NCBI GenBank assembly: GCA_030598905.1
Contig: JAUVPA010000010.1
Location: 1 to 14,747, forward strand
DNA: 14,747 nt
Reading direction: 5' to 3'
Source: Acidimicrobiia bacterium
GTDB taxonomy: Bacteria > Actinomycetota > Acidimicrobiia > Spongiisociales > UBA5794
Within the stretch, counting starts at the first letter, position 1. Every line of letters begins with the position of its first letter. Shown here one piece after another: positions 1 to 7,757 of this stretch. The notes under the pieces were generated by a model that saw only the letters and a list, made by a program, of their open reading frames with translations, had not been told where the DNA came from and ran no database searches. Both the position numbers and the translations under genes were made by a program.

Positions 1-567
1 CGCTGCCAGCCCGAGGGTGATGCCGAACAGGTAGAGCGAAACGCCGAAGCGGCGTGCCGCTTCGAGCCACAACGCCCATTGCTCGGAGTCGAGCAGTGAC
101 AGGTCGCCGCTGTTCGTCTGGATGCCGACGACTATGTGGGCGACCACGGCTGCGAGGATGAGCATCATCGCCATCATCATGAAGATGATGAAGCCCTTGG
201 CTGTTTTGGGCATCTTGAGCGTCTTCACCGAGACGCCGGCGGCTTCTTGGACACTGCCGCCGCCGACGCGGAACTCGCCCAGGATGCGGGCGATAGCGAA
301 TGAGATGGCGGCGAACACCGAGGCGAACCCGATGAACATCGCTGCCGTGGTGAAGTGGCTCAGCGCCGCGATCAACTGCGGATCGGTCGCTTCGTTGACC
401 TCAACCGCTCGCACGATTGCCAAGATGATGCCGACGGCGAATCCCATCAAGGCCATTACCAGCATCGGCGCCCACAGAGCCCGACCTGCCTTCTGGGGAA
501 GGATGCGGTCCGGAGCCTTGGTGGTGGTCTGGGTCTCGAATCCGGTTGTGATGAATGTGGTTGTCAT
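1..567 (-). CDS. Multi-pass membrane protein of unknown function, C-terminus cut by window edge
   Basis: An open frame of 189 codons runs from an ATG at 567 to the left edge with no stop, so the 3' end is missing. The start is well supported: GGAGGGAGGA lies just upstream. The product begins MTTTFITTGFETQ and has hydrophobic helices at about residues 32-52, 72-95 and 123-148, with a fourth starting near 174. It is a paralog of the adjacent upstream gene (580-1530): both carry WAPMLVM (residues 32-38 here, 148-154 there), a GGG-VQ-A-GV-VKTLKMP-TAK block (102-124 here) and a similar last helix (GITLGLA against GITLALA). It lacks the N-terminal two-helix module of its neighbour. Only 12 bases separate the two genes, so they are surely co-transcribed. 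I do not recognise the family. Membrane location is a firm inference; function is unknown. Confidence 0.85.
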   Translation of the reverse strand, partial: MTTTFITTGFETQTTTKAPDRILPQKAGRALWAPMLVMALMGFAVGIILAIVRAVEVNEATDPQLIAALSHFTTAAMFIGFASVFAAISFAIARILGEFRVGGGSVQEAAGVSVKTLKMPKTAKGFIIFMMMAMMLILAAVVAHIVVGIQTNSGDLSLLDSEQWALWLEAARRFGVSLYLFGITLGLAA

Positions 568-579
568 GATTCCTCCCTC

Positions 580-1530
580 CTACCGGCCGGTCTTCACGAT
601 GTCGCGAATCCGCCAGAACTGGAAACCGAGCACGTTGGCGATGGTGGCCAGTGCCAACGTGATGCCCGCGAGTAGGAGACCGAGCCCCAACTCACGCAAC
701 GGTCCCAGGAACGCAAACCAGGTTTGCACGTCCTGAAGCGTGTCGAAGCCGATCGTGATCAGATAGAGGATGAACTGCACGATCGAAACCATCAGACCGG
801 CCATCATCAGCGCCACGAACGCCTTGGCGGTGTTCGGCATCTTGAGTGTCTTCACGGGAACGCCGAGTGCCGCCTGCACCTGTCCTCCGCCCTCTCGCAG
901 GCCGGCCAGGATTGAGCCGAGCAAGAAAGAGATCCCGGCAAGGACCATGCCTTCACCGAGGAACTGGAGGCCCTGGGTCCACGCCGAGGCGCCGACGCCG
1001 GTGCTGGTCCCGACATTGCCGGCCCACACGAACGAGATGATCAATCCGGCAACTACTGCCATGTATCCCATCACCAGCATTGGTGCCCACATCGTGCGCG
1101 CCATCCGATGAATCGGGAGCGCCTTGGGAACGTCCGTGCCAACGGTGGCGGCGCCGTACGGGGTATTGATATCGCCCGTCTTGACCGTTTGGTCCCCCGC
1201 GTCGGCCTTGAGCGCGGGGAGTGAGCTCTTGATGCTCTCCACCCGCAACCACAGCCGCACCAAGATGCCGATCAGAACGATGGCGATCCCGACTTTCAGG
1301 GTGGCCAGGGCGACCGTGTTCAACCCGAAACCGACGGCTACGAGCTCGGCAACGGTCTCGTCGTTGCCCTGGGTGAGCTCGTTGGCGGCCACGAGACCGA
1401 TGATCACGACGGCCATCGCGATCATGAGCCCGACCAGCCCGGCTCCGAGCCCGATCTGTCGGTGCCCGGTGTCGATCGAATAATCCGAGACGTCGTTGGG
1501 GGTGGTCAACCTGTCAAATGCCACTGCCAT
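580..1530 (-). CDS. Multi-pass membrane protein of unknown function, longer member of a tandem pair
   Basis: A 316-residue protein starting at ATG 1530, preceded by AAAGGAGATAGAC, a strong ribosome binding site at normal spacing. Predicted membrane helices lie at about residues 30-50, 77-95, 148-170, 192-210, 236-260 and 277-303. A polar loop of roughly 50 residues (97-145) splits it into an N-terminal two-helix part and a C-terminal four-helix part. The C-terminal part (about 143-300) is homologous to the downstream gene at 1-567, sharing WAPMLVM and the KTLKMP-TAK segment just before a membrane helix. The pair therefore looks like a duplication followed by gain or loss of the N-terminal module. 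No catalytic motif, signal-peptidase site or transporter signature is visible. A two-subunit membrane complex is possible but only inferred from adjacency and relatedness. Confidence 0.85.
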   Translation of the reverse strand: MAVAFDRLTTPNDVSDYSIDTGHRQIGLGAGLVGLMIAMAVVIIGLVAANELTQGNDETVAELVAVGFGLNTVALATLKVGIAIVLIGILVRLWLRVESIKSSLPALKADAGDQTVKTGDINTPYGAATVGTDVPKALPIHRMARTMWAPMLVMGYMAVVAGLIISFVWAGNVGTSTGVGASAWTQGLQFLGEGMVLAGISFLLGSILAGLREGGGQVQAALGVPVKTLKMPNTAKAFVALMMAGLMVSIVQFILYLITIGFDTLQDVQTWFAFLGPLRELGLGLLLAGITLALATIANVLGFQFWRIRDIVKTGR

Positions 1531-1636
1531 GTCTATCTCCTTTCGCAGTGTCCTGCGGGGAGAACAGCCGGTGGCAGCTCACAGGCCGCGAAATGTCGGG
1601 GCGGCGACGTTTTGTGACGTCGGACGTTATGAGGCC

Positions 1637-2332
1637 TCAGTACGGAATCCCGACCGCGCTGCAGAGGAACTCCGTGAGCCGAGATGCCTTGCGGAACGAT
1701 GCCCCCAGTTGAGCGTCGAGATCCGAAGACGTCACGGTCTTCTGTGACATGTCGCGGCCGGCGATGAAACTCTTCATGCGAAGGTCGTCGGCGAAGGCGT
1801 GGCCCGAATCGAACTCTCGGGGAACCCTTTTCAGCATCTCGTTTTCGTGGGTGTCCAAGTGCCACGTGTCTGTGAAGGCCTTGCCTCGCGTCGCTTTCTT
1901 CCAGTCCGCGGGGTTGTCGTAGATGTTCTGTCGGATCACTCGCGCCACCTTCGGCTCCGGATGCCACATTCCCACGCCGCTGAAGCACTGGCCTGGTTCG
2001 ATGTGGACGTAGAAGCCCGGTGCGTGGACGTCCTTGCCCGACTCGTGGCGGAACTGGATGCCGACATTCGTTTTGTATGGTGTTTTGTCGCGACTGAATC
2101 GAACATCACGATACGGCCGCATCAGTGAACCGCCGTTGAGGTGCGTGTCCGCCACGAAGTGCGGCGACATGCTGTGCAGCTGGGGTTCGAAATCGGCGAT
2201 GAAAGCCAGCGCCGGTTCACGGATCGTCTCGATGTACCGCTCCTTGTTGGCCTCCCACCACTCCTTGTTGTTGTTGCTATCGAGCTCCTTCAAGAATGTG
2301 AACACCTTGGGGCTGAAATACGCCTGAGCCAT
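1637..2332 (-). CDS. DUF2461 family protein (TIGR02453-like)
   Basis: 231 residues from ATG 2332. This start is chosen over an upstream ATG at 2404 because GGAGAAAGG lies just before it and the family begins here; the extra 24 residues of the longer frame are arginine-rich and look non-coding. The sequence has the hallmarks of DUF2461: an N-terminal F-FLKELDSNNNKEWWEANKERY segment (about residues 8-32), then GSLMRPYRDVRFSRDKTPYKTN around residues 67-90 and GFYVHIEPGQCFSGVGMW near 106-123. Length is normal for the family (about 210-230). It is a soluble cytoplasmic protein; its biochemical activity is not established for the family. It is transcribed divergently from the histidine kinase, with 107 bases between the two start codons. 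Confidence 0.92.
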   Translation of the reverse strand: MAQAYFSPKVFTFLKELDSNNNKEWWEANKERYIETIREPALAFIADFEPQLHSMSPHFVADTHLNGGSLMRPYRDVRFSRDKTPYKTNVGIQFRHESGKDVHAPGFYVHIEPGQCFSGVGMWHPEPKVARVIRQNIYDNPADWKKATRGKAFTDTWHLDTHENEMLKRVPREFDSGHAFADDLRMKSFIAGRDMSQKTVTSSDLDAQLGASFRKASRLTEFLCSAVGIPY

Positions 2333-2356
2333 CGTCGCCTTTCTCCGGTGACGACG

Positions 2357-2362
2357 ACCATA
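2357..2362 (-). promoter_or_regulatory. Possible -10 element for the DUF2461 gene
   Basis: On the minus strand TATGGT (four of six matches to TATAAT) lies 24 bases before the chosen start codon at 2332, leaving room for a short leader containing the ribosome binding site. I see no convincing -35 hexamer at 16-18 bases upstream, so this is a weak call. Confidence 0.25.
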
Positions 2363-2413
2363 CGCGAAGGCCCGTCTCGAAGAGGCGCGGCGTCGCATGA
2401 ACATCTAACGGGG

Positions 2414-2438
2414 CAACGGAATCCGGCCGATACCGTTG
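2414..2438. promoter_or_regulatory. 25-bp near-perfect palindrome at the histidine kinase start
   Basis: The arms CAACGG (2414-2419) and CCGTTG (2433-2438) are perfectly complementary, and the inner bases continue the symmetry: ATC at 2421-2423 pairs with GAT at 2429-2431, and G2425 with C2427. In total 10 of the 12 symmetric pairs match. The palindrome ends two bases before the kinase ATG at 2440, a start that has no recognisable Shine-Dalgarno site. It could be a dimeric repressor operator in the divergent intergenic region, or an RNA hairpin controlling translation. The symmetry is seen directly; the role is inferred. Confidence 0.5.
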
Positions 2439-2439
2439 C

Positions 2440-5325
2440 ATGGAGATCGCGCTCGCCGAGGAGCAGTCGGCGACGCCCGCCCCGCGTCTCTTGGAGTTGC
2501 GGGCAGGTTTTTATGTCGTTATCGGACTGGTGATGATCTTCGCTGCGGTGGCGCGGCCCGAGGCGCGTCTCGTCGGCGTCGCCATCATCCTCAGCGGTGC
2601 TCTGCTGCCCGCATTGGTTCCAGAGGGCAACGGCGTTAGCCGGCTCGAGGCCGCCATCCTCACCGACATCCTCGCCGGGACGATGGCCTGGTTCCTCTTC
2701 CCCGCCGATCCGATCCTCGGTGTCGTGATCTCGGTGTGGGGTGTTGCCCTGGCGGGCTTCCTCGTTGACAGTCGTAACTCACTTGCCCTGCTTTCGCTCG
2801 CCGTGGTGTTCGAGCTCGCCAAGGTCCCCTTCTCTGCCCTCGCTTCCGCCGGGTGGCTCCCCCTCGAGTCGTTCCGCGAGCCATGGGAAGTCGCCATCAC
2901 ATCTTCGGTAGCGATCGTCGTATTGGGTTTCGTCTACGCGGTCTTCCGAAGCATTTCTCGGTACCTGGCGTCGTCGCGGGGCGCGCTCGATCGAAGCCAG
3001 GCCCGATACCGCGCCCTCGTGGAGTCGGCGCCGACCCCGGTGCTCGTCGTCGCCGACGAGACCGTTGTCTACGCCAATCAGGCGACGTTTGATCTGTTTG
3101 GCGCTCCGGCGTTCCGTGTGGTGGGCAAGCCGATCATCGGATGGCTACCCGAGGAGTACCACGACGAGGTGCGCCGGACGTTCGACGACATCGTCGCAGC
3201 TGAGGGCACCGTGGTGATGCGGAACCGAACGGTTGTGGCAGAGGACGGCTCCGAGTCGTTCGTCGACGCATCGATGGCGGCCGTGCAGTTCCGCGGCAAG
3301 CCCGCCGTCCAGATCGTGCTTGTGGATGTGACCGACCGGCATCGTGCGGAGCAGGCTCTGCGCGTCAGCGAGGAGCGCTTCCGCACCGCCTTCCAGGGTT
3401 CTGCGACTCCGGTCGCGGTCACGGCACGTGACACGACGTTCTCGCAGGTCAACGACTCCTTGTGCGACATGCTGGGATTCTCCGAGGAGATGCTCATCGG
3501 GAGTCGCTGGTCCGAGGTGGTGCACCCCGACGACGTGCAACTGATCCACGACGCAGGTCGGGACTCGGTACAGAACGGATCGCGGACATTCCGTCTCGAG
3601 GTGCGCGTGCTCACCAGCCGCAGCGAGACTCGGTGGGTGCGCCTCGACGTCTCCGGCCTCACAGACGAAGATGGAGACACCACGAGATTCATCGCGTTCG
3701 TCCACGACGTGACCGAGCAGCGCGCCGCCGAGGACGCCCTCCGCCAGAGCGAGGAGCGATACAGAAGCCTCTTCGAGCGTCTTCCGGTGGCGCTGTACCG
3801 GACTCAGAAGGACGGTACGATTCTGGACGCCAATCCGGCTCTGGCAGCACTTCTCGGCACGCCGCTGCAGAAGCTGGTCGGCGATGTTTCGACGGACTAC
3901 TACACGGAGTCGTCGAAACGCGACGAGGTCCACAGAGAGCTCGACGAGCGCCAGGTGATCGTCGGATTCGAGTCCTCCCTGAAGCGCTCCACCGGTGAAA
4001 CGATCTGGGTTCGGGATTCAGCGCGCGTCGTCCACGAGGGTGACGAGACCTTCTACGAGGGCGCTCTCGTCGATGTGACGGAGAGACACAACATGGAGAA
4101 GGCGCTGCGGACGAGGGCTCTCCAGCAAGAGGCCGTGGCGCGTCTGGGTCAGAAGGCCCTCGAAGGAGGAGAGATCGTCGACGTATTCGATTCGGCAATC
4201 GAGAAGGTCGTCGAGGTGCTGGGCATCAGCGGCGCGGCCGTTGTCGAGAGCATCGCCGACCGGGGCATGGCGACGCGCGCCTCATCCGGCCTCGGTGGCG
4301 ACACGGAGGCCGTGACGACGCCTCTCGCCAACCGAACTCTGGGGTCCGCAGCTCCGATCGTCCTCCGTGGCCAGCCAGACATGGAGCACATGGCTCCGGC
4401 CCTCGCTGCACACGACATGGCCAGTGCCGTCAACGTTGCCATTCCGGGCGCTGAGGAGCAGTTCGGATCGTTGTGGGCGTATTGCACAACAGAGGATGCC
4501 TTCCACGACGATGATGTGAGCTTCCTCGCCTTGATCGCCACCGTTCTGGCGGCAGCGATCGAGCGAAGCAGGTCGCGCCAGCGACTCGAAGCGCTCGTTC
4601 GGTCCAAGGACGAGTTCATCGCTTCGGTTTCGCACGAGTTGCGAACCCCCCTTACGGTCGTTTCAGGCATGGCTCAAGAGCTTCACGGGTCGTGGGAGAG
4701 TTTTGCGGAGGAAGAACGCCGGGAGTTCATCGAAATGCTCGTTGAACAGAGCCGAGACATGTCGGACCTGATCGAGGATCTCTTGGTCGCCGCCCGAGCG
4801 GACATTGGCAAGGTCGCCGTGACCATCCAGCGGGTCGACGTGGCGTCGGAGGTCGAGAGCGTTCTCTCTGGGTTGCGTCGCGATGCGCTGAAGAGGATTT
4901 CCGTTCATCACGAGGATGCCGAGGTGCTTGCCGATCCAGTGCGATTCCGTCAGATCATCCGGAACCTCCTCACCAATGCGATCCGCTACGGAGGCGACGA
5001 GATCACGGTGCGAATGTCACAGGATGGGTATCGAGTGCTGCTCTCCGTGGCAGATGACGGAGAGGGAATCGACGAAGTCGAGCAAGAGCGGGTTTTCGAG
5101 GCGTATCAGCGTGCACACGCCACGATTGGGCAACCGGGCTCTGTCGGCCTCGGGCTCACGGTGTCGCGCACGCTCGCGGAACTGATGGGCGGCAGTCTCG
5201 AGTATGCGGGCTCGCAGGGTTCCTGTTTCGAGCTGATGCTGCCGGTCGCGATGCCGCTCGGCAGCGAAACCTCACAGGGCGGACCAGGAGAGTCCATGGC
5301 GCTCGGCGAGGTTGCCGGCGGCTGA
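2440..5325 (+). CDS. Membrane-bound hybrid-free sensor histidine kinase with three PAS and one GAF domain
   Basis: 961 residues. The N-terminus holds six likely membrane helices (about 22-39, 43-60, 71-88, 92-109, 113-130, 150-168) with no sizeable external loop. Three PAS domains follow at about 188-305, 308-435 and 438-555, each closing with a typical PAC ending such as VDVTDRHRAEQALR. A GAF domain spans about 560-708. The kinase core has the HisKA H-box SHELRTP with phospho-acceptor His732, the N-box NLLTNA (842-847), the G1 box DDGEGI (872-877) and the G2 box GLGL (903-906), so it should be active. There is no receiver domain and no response regulator gene nearby, so its partner is elsewhere. 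It should autophosphorylate in response to a membrane or cytoplasmic cue; the ligand is unknown. The last 54 bases overlap the convergent zwf gene. The start lacks a clear ribosome binding site, so the exact N-terminus is less certain than the rest. Confidence 0.93.
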   Translation: MEIALAEEQSATPAPRLLELRAGFYVVIGLVMIFAAVARPEARLVGVAIILSGALLPALVPEGNGVSRLEAAILTDILAGTMAWFLFPADPILGVVISVWGVALAGFLVDSRNSLALLSLAVVFELAKVPFSALASAGWLPLESFREPWEVAITSSVAIVVLGFVYAVFRSISRYLASSRGALDRSQARYRALVESAPTPVLVVADETVVYANQATFDLFGAPAFRVVGKPIIGWLPEEYHDEVRRTFDDIVAAEGTVVMRNRTVVAEDGSESFVDASMAAVQFRGKPAVQIVLVDVTDRHRAEQALRVSEERFRTAFQGSATPVAVTARDTTFSQVNDSLCDMLGFSEEMLIGSRWSEVVHPDDVQLIHDAGRDSVQNGSRTFRLEVRVLTSRSETRWVRLDVSGLTDEDGDTTRFIAFVHDVTEQRAAEDALRQSEERYRSLFERLPVALYRTQKDGTILDANPALAALLGTPLQKLVGDVSTDYYTESSKRDEVHRELDERQVIVGFESSLKRSTGETIWVRDSARVVHEGDETFYEGALVDVTERHNMEKALRTRALQQEAVARLGQKALEGGEIVDVFDSAIEKVVEVLGISGAAVVESIADRGMATRASSGLGGDTEAVTTPLANRTLGSAAPIVLRGQPDMEHMAPALAAHDMASAVNVAIPGAEEQFGSLWAYCTTEDAFHDDDVSFLALIATVLAAAIERSRSRQRLEALVRSKDEFIASVSHELRTPLTVVSGMAQELHGSWESFAEEERREFIEMLVEQSRDMSDLIEDLLVAARADIGKVAVTIQRVDVASEVESVLSGLRRDALKRISVHHEDAEVLADPVRFRQIIRNLLTNAIRYGGDEITVRMSQDGYRVLLSVADDGEGIDEVEQERVFEAYQRAHATIGQPGSVGLGLTVSRTLAELMGGSLEYAGSQGSCFELMLPVAMPLGSETSQGGPGESMALGEVAGG

Positions 5326-6672
5326 TGGGCCGCCACTTCCCACCGGATAGGGTTTGACGTCACGAGGATCGAGCACTGCGTCGTAGATCCGCCACGACTC
5401 CTCGACCTCGTCGGCATGCACGAACAGAGTCTGGTCGCCTGCCATCACGTCCAGCAGAAGCGTGTGATAGGCGTCTGGGAGCTCGCCGAGCCAGTCGTCG
5501 TAGCGCACCGACAAAGGAATCTGATCGATGGCGAACACGTCTCCGGGCTCCTTGACGTCGAAATACAGATCGAAGCCTTCGTCCGGTTGCAGTGTGATAT
5601 CGAGTTGGTTGCGATGACCTGGGCATGTGCCGTCCGTGTGGAAGAGGCAGACAGGTGGCTTGCGGTAGCGAACGGTGATACGGCTGAGGCGTTTCGCCAT
5701 GTGTTTCCCTGTTCGAAGCAGGAAGGGAACTCCTTGCCAGCGCCAGTTGTCGACGTGTGCCACGATCGCCACGTACGTCGCGGTTGTTGACGACTGAGGG
5801 ACTCCTTCGAGGTCGCGGTAGCCATCCACTTGGCCGGCGACGACGTCGCCCGGAACAATCGGTGGGACCGCCCGCAAGGCCTTGATCTTCTCGGCCCGGA
5901 TGGCGGCAGGGCTCATGCTCACAGGGGGTTCCATCACAATGAGGGTCAACAACTGCGTGATGTGATTCTGCACGATGTCGCGCACTGCACCGCTCCCGTC
6001 GTAGTACCGCCCCCGGCCGTCGAGGCCGATGTCCTCGGCGACGGTGATCTCGACACTTTCGATGTGGTCCCGATTCCATGCGCGCTCGAAGAGGCTGTTG
6101 GCAAAGCGGAACACGAGCAGATTGCGCACTGTCTCCTTTCCGAGATAGTGATCGATGCGGAAGACCTCGGACTCCTCGAAGTAGCGGTGCACCGTCTCGT
6201 TGAGCTTGCGCGCAGACTCCAGATCGTGCCCGAAGGGTTTCTCGATGACGACCCGTTTCCACCCGTCGCCGACATGCAGGCCGTTCTCACCAATCGACGA
6301 CACTGTGGCCTCGACGATCGATGGCGGCAGCGCCAGGTACCACACACGATTCTGTGGCAGGTCGTAGTCGTCCTCGATACGGAGGATCCTCTTGCCGAGT
6401 TCGACAGAACCACCGTCTGCGACCGACTGGTAGTGAAGGCAGCGACACCACTTGTGTGCTTCGTCCCCGGGTATCCCGGCTTCGACGAGCGCCTCGGCCA
6501 CGAGAGTCCGGTACTCGACATCGGCCATGTGACGTGTACCAACTCCCAGAATCACGATCGCGTCTGGTCGACCGCGGTGCGTCAGCGCTCGGTGAAGGGC
6601 CGGGATCAGCTTCCTTCTCGCGAGATCCCCTGTACCTCCGAAGATGATGAACAGGTGACGGTCGAGCGACAC
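5272..6672 (-). CDS. zwf: Glucose-6-phosphate 1-dehydrogenase
   Basis: 466 residues from a GTG at 6672. It catalyses glucose-6-phosphate oxidation to 6-phosphogluconolactone with NAD(P)+, the entry step of the oxidative pentose phosphate pathway, in the cytoplasm. Visible signatures are the N-terminal nucleotide-binding GGTGDLARRKL (12-22), EKPFG (144-148), the active-site RIDHYLGKE (172-180, His175) and the QNH motif with His237, the equivalent of the catalytic histidine. Length is slightly short for the family (about 480-510) but both ends look complete, including the PYP-GS-GP tail. The start lies two bases after the tal stop codon, so it is probably translationally coupled. Unlike many actinobacteria, no opcA gene follows: the gene instead runs 54 bp into the 3' end of the convergent kinase. 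Confidence 0.97.
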   Translation of the reverse strand: MSLDRHLFIIFGGTGDLARRKLIPALHRALTHRGRPDAIVILGVGTRHMADVEYRTLVAEALVEAGIPGDEAHKWCRCLHYQSVADGGSVELGKRILRIEDDYDLPQNRVWYLALPPSIVEATVSSIGENGLHVGDGWKRVVIEKPFGHDLESARKLNETVHRYFEESEVFRIDHYLGKETVRNLLVFRFANSLFERAWNRDHIESVEITVAEDIGLDGRGRYYDGSGAVRDIVQNHITQLLTLIVMEPPVSMSPAAIRAEKIKALRAVPPIVPGDVVAGQVDGYRDLEGVPQSSTTATYVAIVAHVDNWRWQGVPFLLRTGKHMAKRLSRITVRYRKPPVCLFHTDGTCPGHRNQLDITLQPDEGFDLYFDVKEPGDVFAIDQIPLSVRYDDWLGELPDAYHTLLLDVMAGDQTLFVHADEVEESWRIYDAVLDPRDVKPYPVGSGGPSAAGNLAERHGLSWSAL

Positions 6673-6674
6673 TG

Positions 6675-7757
6675 TCAGCTCAACGCGGCCTGCTTGTCGG
6701 CAATCGCATCGAGCAGGTCGTCGAAGGACTCGCTGAATGCCGCCACACCCTCGGTCTGGAGCTGCTCGGTGAGGTCCCGGTAGCTGATGCCCATTCCTGC
6801 AAGTGCCTCGATGTCGGCCGACGCTTGGTCCACGTCCGTCGTGAGTGCCGACATGTCGACGCGTCCATGGTCGCGAAAGGCATCGATGGTCGCAGGCGGC
6901 ATCGTGTTGACCGTGTTCGAGCCAACGAGCTCGTCGACGTACAACACATCTGAATACTCAGGATTTTTTGTCGATGTTGATGCCCATAGAGGTCGCTGTG
7001 GGCGGGCACCTCGGCTCTTCGCCTCGGCAAAACGGCCGCCTTCGAAGATCTGCTGATAGCGGCGATACGCGAGTTTGGCGTTGGCAACAGCCACTTTGCC
7101 TCGAAGACCGAGCGCCTCGGGCGATCCCACCTTTTCGAGCGCAGCATCTGCTTTCGTGTCGACGCGGCTCACGAAGAACGAAGCGACCGATGCCACGGAG
7201 GCAGGTTCTGCCGCCTGTTCCACTCCTCGCACGTACGCTTGAGCGATGTCCTCGTAGTGCTCGAGGCTGAACATCAGTGTTGCGTTCACGTTGATGCCCT
7301 CCGCCACGAGATGCTCGAGGGCCGGCGTGCCGGCCTCAGTCGCAGGGACTTTGATCATGAGGTTGGGCCGGTCTACGAGGGTCCAAAGACGGTTGGCGTC
7401 TGCAATCGTGCCGGCGGTGTCGTGGGCGAGGTGAGGTGAGACCTCGAGCGAGACGAATCCGTCGGCGCCGTCCGAGGTTGAATACACCGGGCGGAGAACG
7501 TCGGCGGCGTCTTGGATGTCTGCCACGGCGAGTGTTTCGAAAGCGATGTGGCTGGAGGCTGTGCCCATGGCAGCGATCTGGCGATCGTAGAGGTCCGACC
7601 CCGCGATGGCTTGTTGGAAGATGGACGGATTCGATGTGAGGCCGCGGATTCCTTCATCGACCAGAGCCTCGAGTTCGCCGTTCCCAAGCATGTCGCGCCG
7701 AATGAAATCGAGCCAAACCGACTGGCCCGCTTGGTGGAGTTCGTTGAAGCTGCTCAT
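6675..7757 (-). CDS. tal: Transaldolase
   Basis: 360 residues, the length of the actinobacterial-type transaldolases. It transfers a dihydroxyacetone unit between sedoheptulose-7-phosphate and glyceraldehyde-3-phosphate in the non-oxidative pentose phosphate pathway. The N-terminal SVWLDFIRRDML and GLTSNPSIFQQAI (39-51) segments are characteristic, and the Schiff-base lysine is Lys136 in LMIKVPATEAG. The start ATG at 7757 overlaps the galU stop codon as ATGA, with GGGAGAG upstream as ribosome binding site inside the end of galU. Two bases separate its stop from the zwf start. The tal-zwf pairing is common in actinobacterial pentose phosphate gene sets, where transketolase usually sits next to tal; here that place is taken by galU. 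Confidence 0.97.
   Translation of the reverse strand: MSSFNELHQAGQSVWLDFIRRDMLGNGELEALVDEGIRGLTSNPSIFQQAIAGSDLYDRQIAAMGTASSHIAFETLAVADIQDAADVLRPVYSTSDGADGFVSLEVSPHLAHDTAGTIADANRLWTLVDRPNLMIKVPATEAGTPALEHLVAEGINVNATLMFSLEHYEDIAQAYVRGVEQAAEPASVASVASFFVSRVDTKADAALEKVGSPEALGLRGKVAVANAKLAYRRYQQIFEGGRFAEAKSRGARPQRPLWASTSTKNPEYSDVLYVDELVGSNTVNTMPPATIDAFRDHGRVDMSALTTDVDQASADIEALAGMGISYRDLTEQLQTEGVAAFSESFDDLLDAIADKQAALS

Noticed and set aside
122..736. A 204-codon plus-strand frame with many Met and Ile residues.
   Set aside because: It is the complement of the two tandem membrane protein genes, which have strong ribosome binding sites and detectable mutual homology.
5830..6783. A 317-codon plus-strand open frame across zwf and tal.
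   Set aside because: Antisense to two well-identified enzymes, with no family features of its own.
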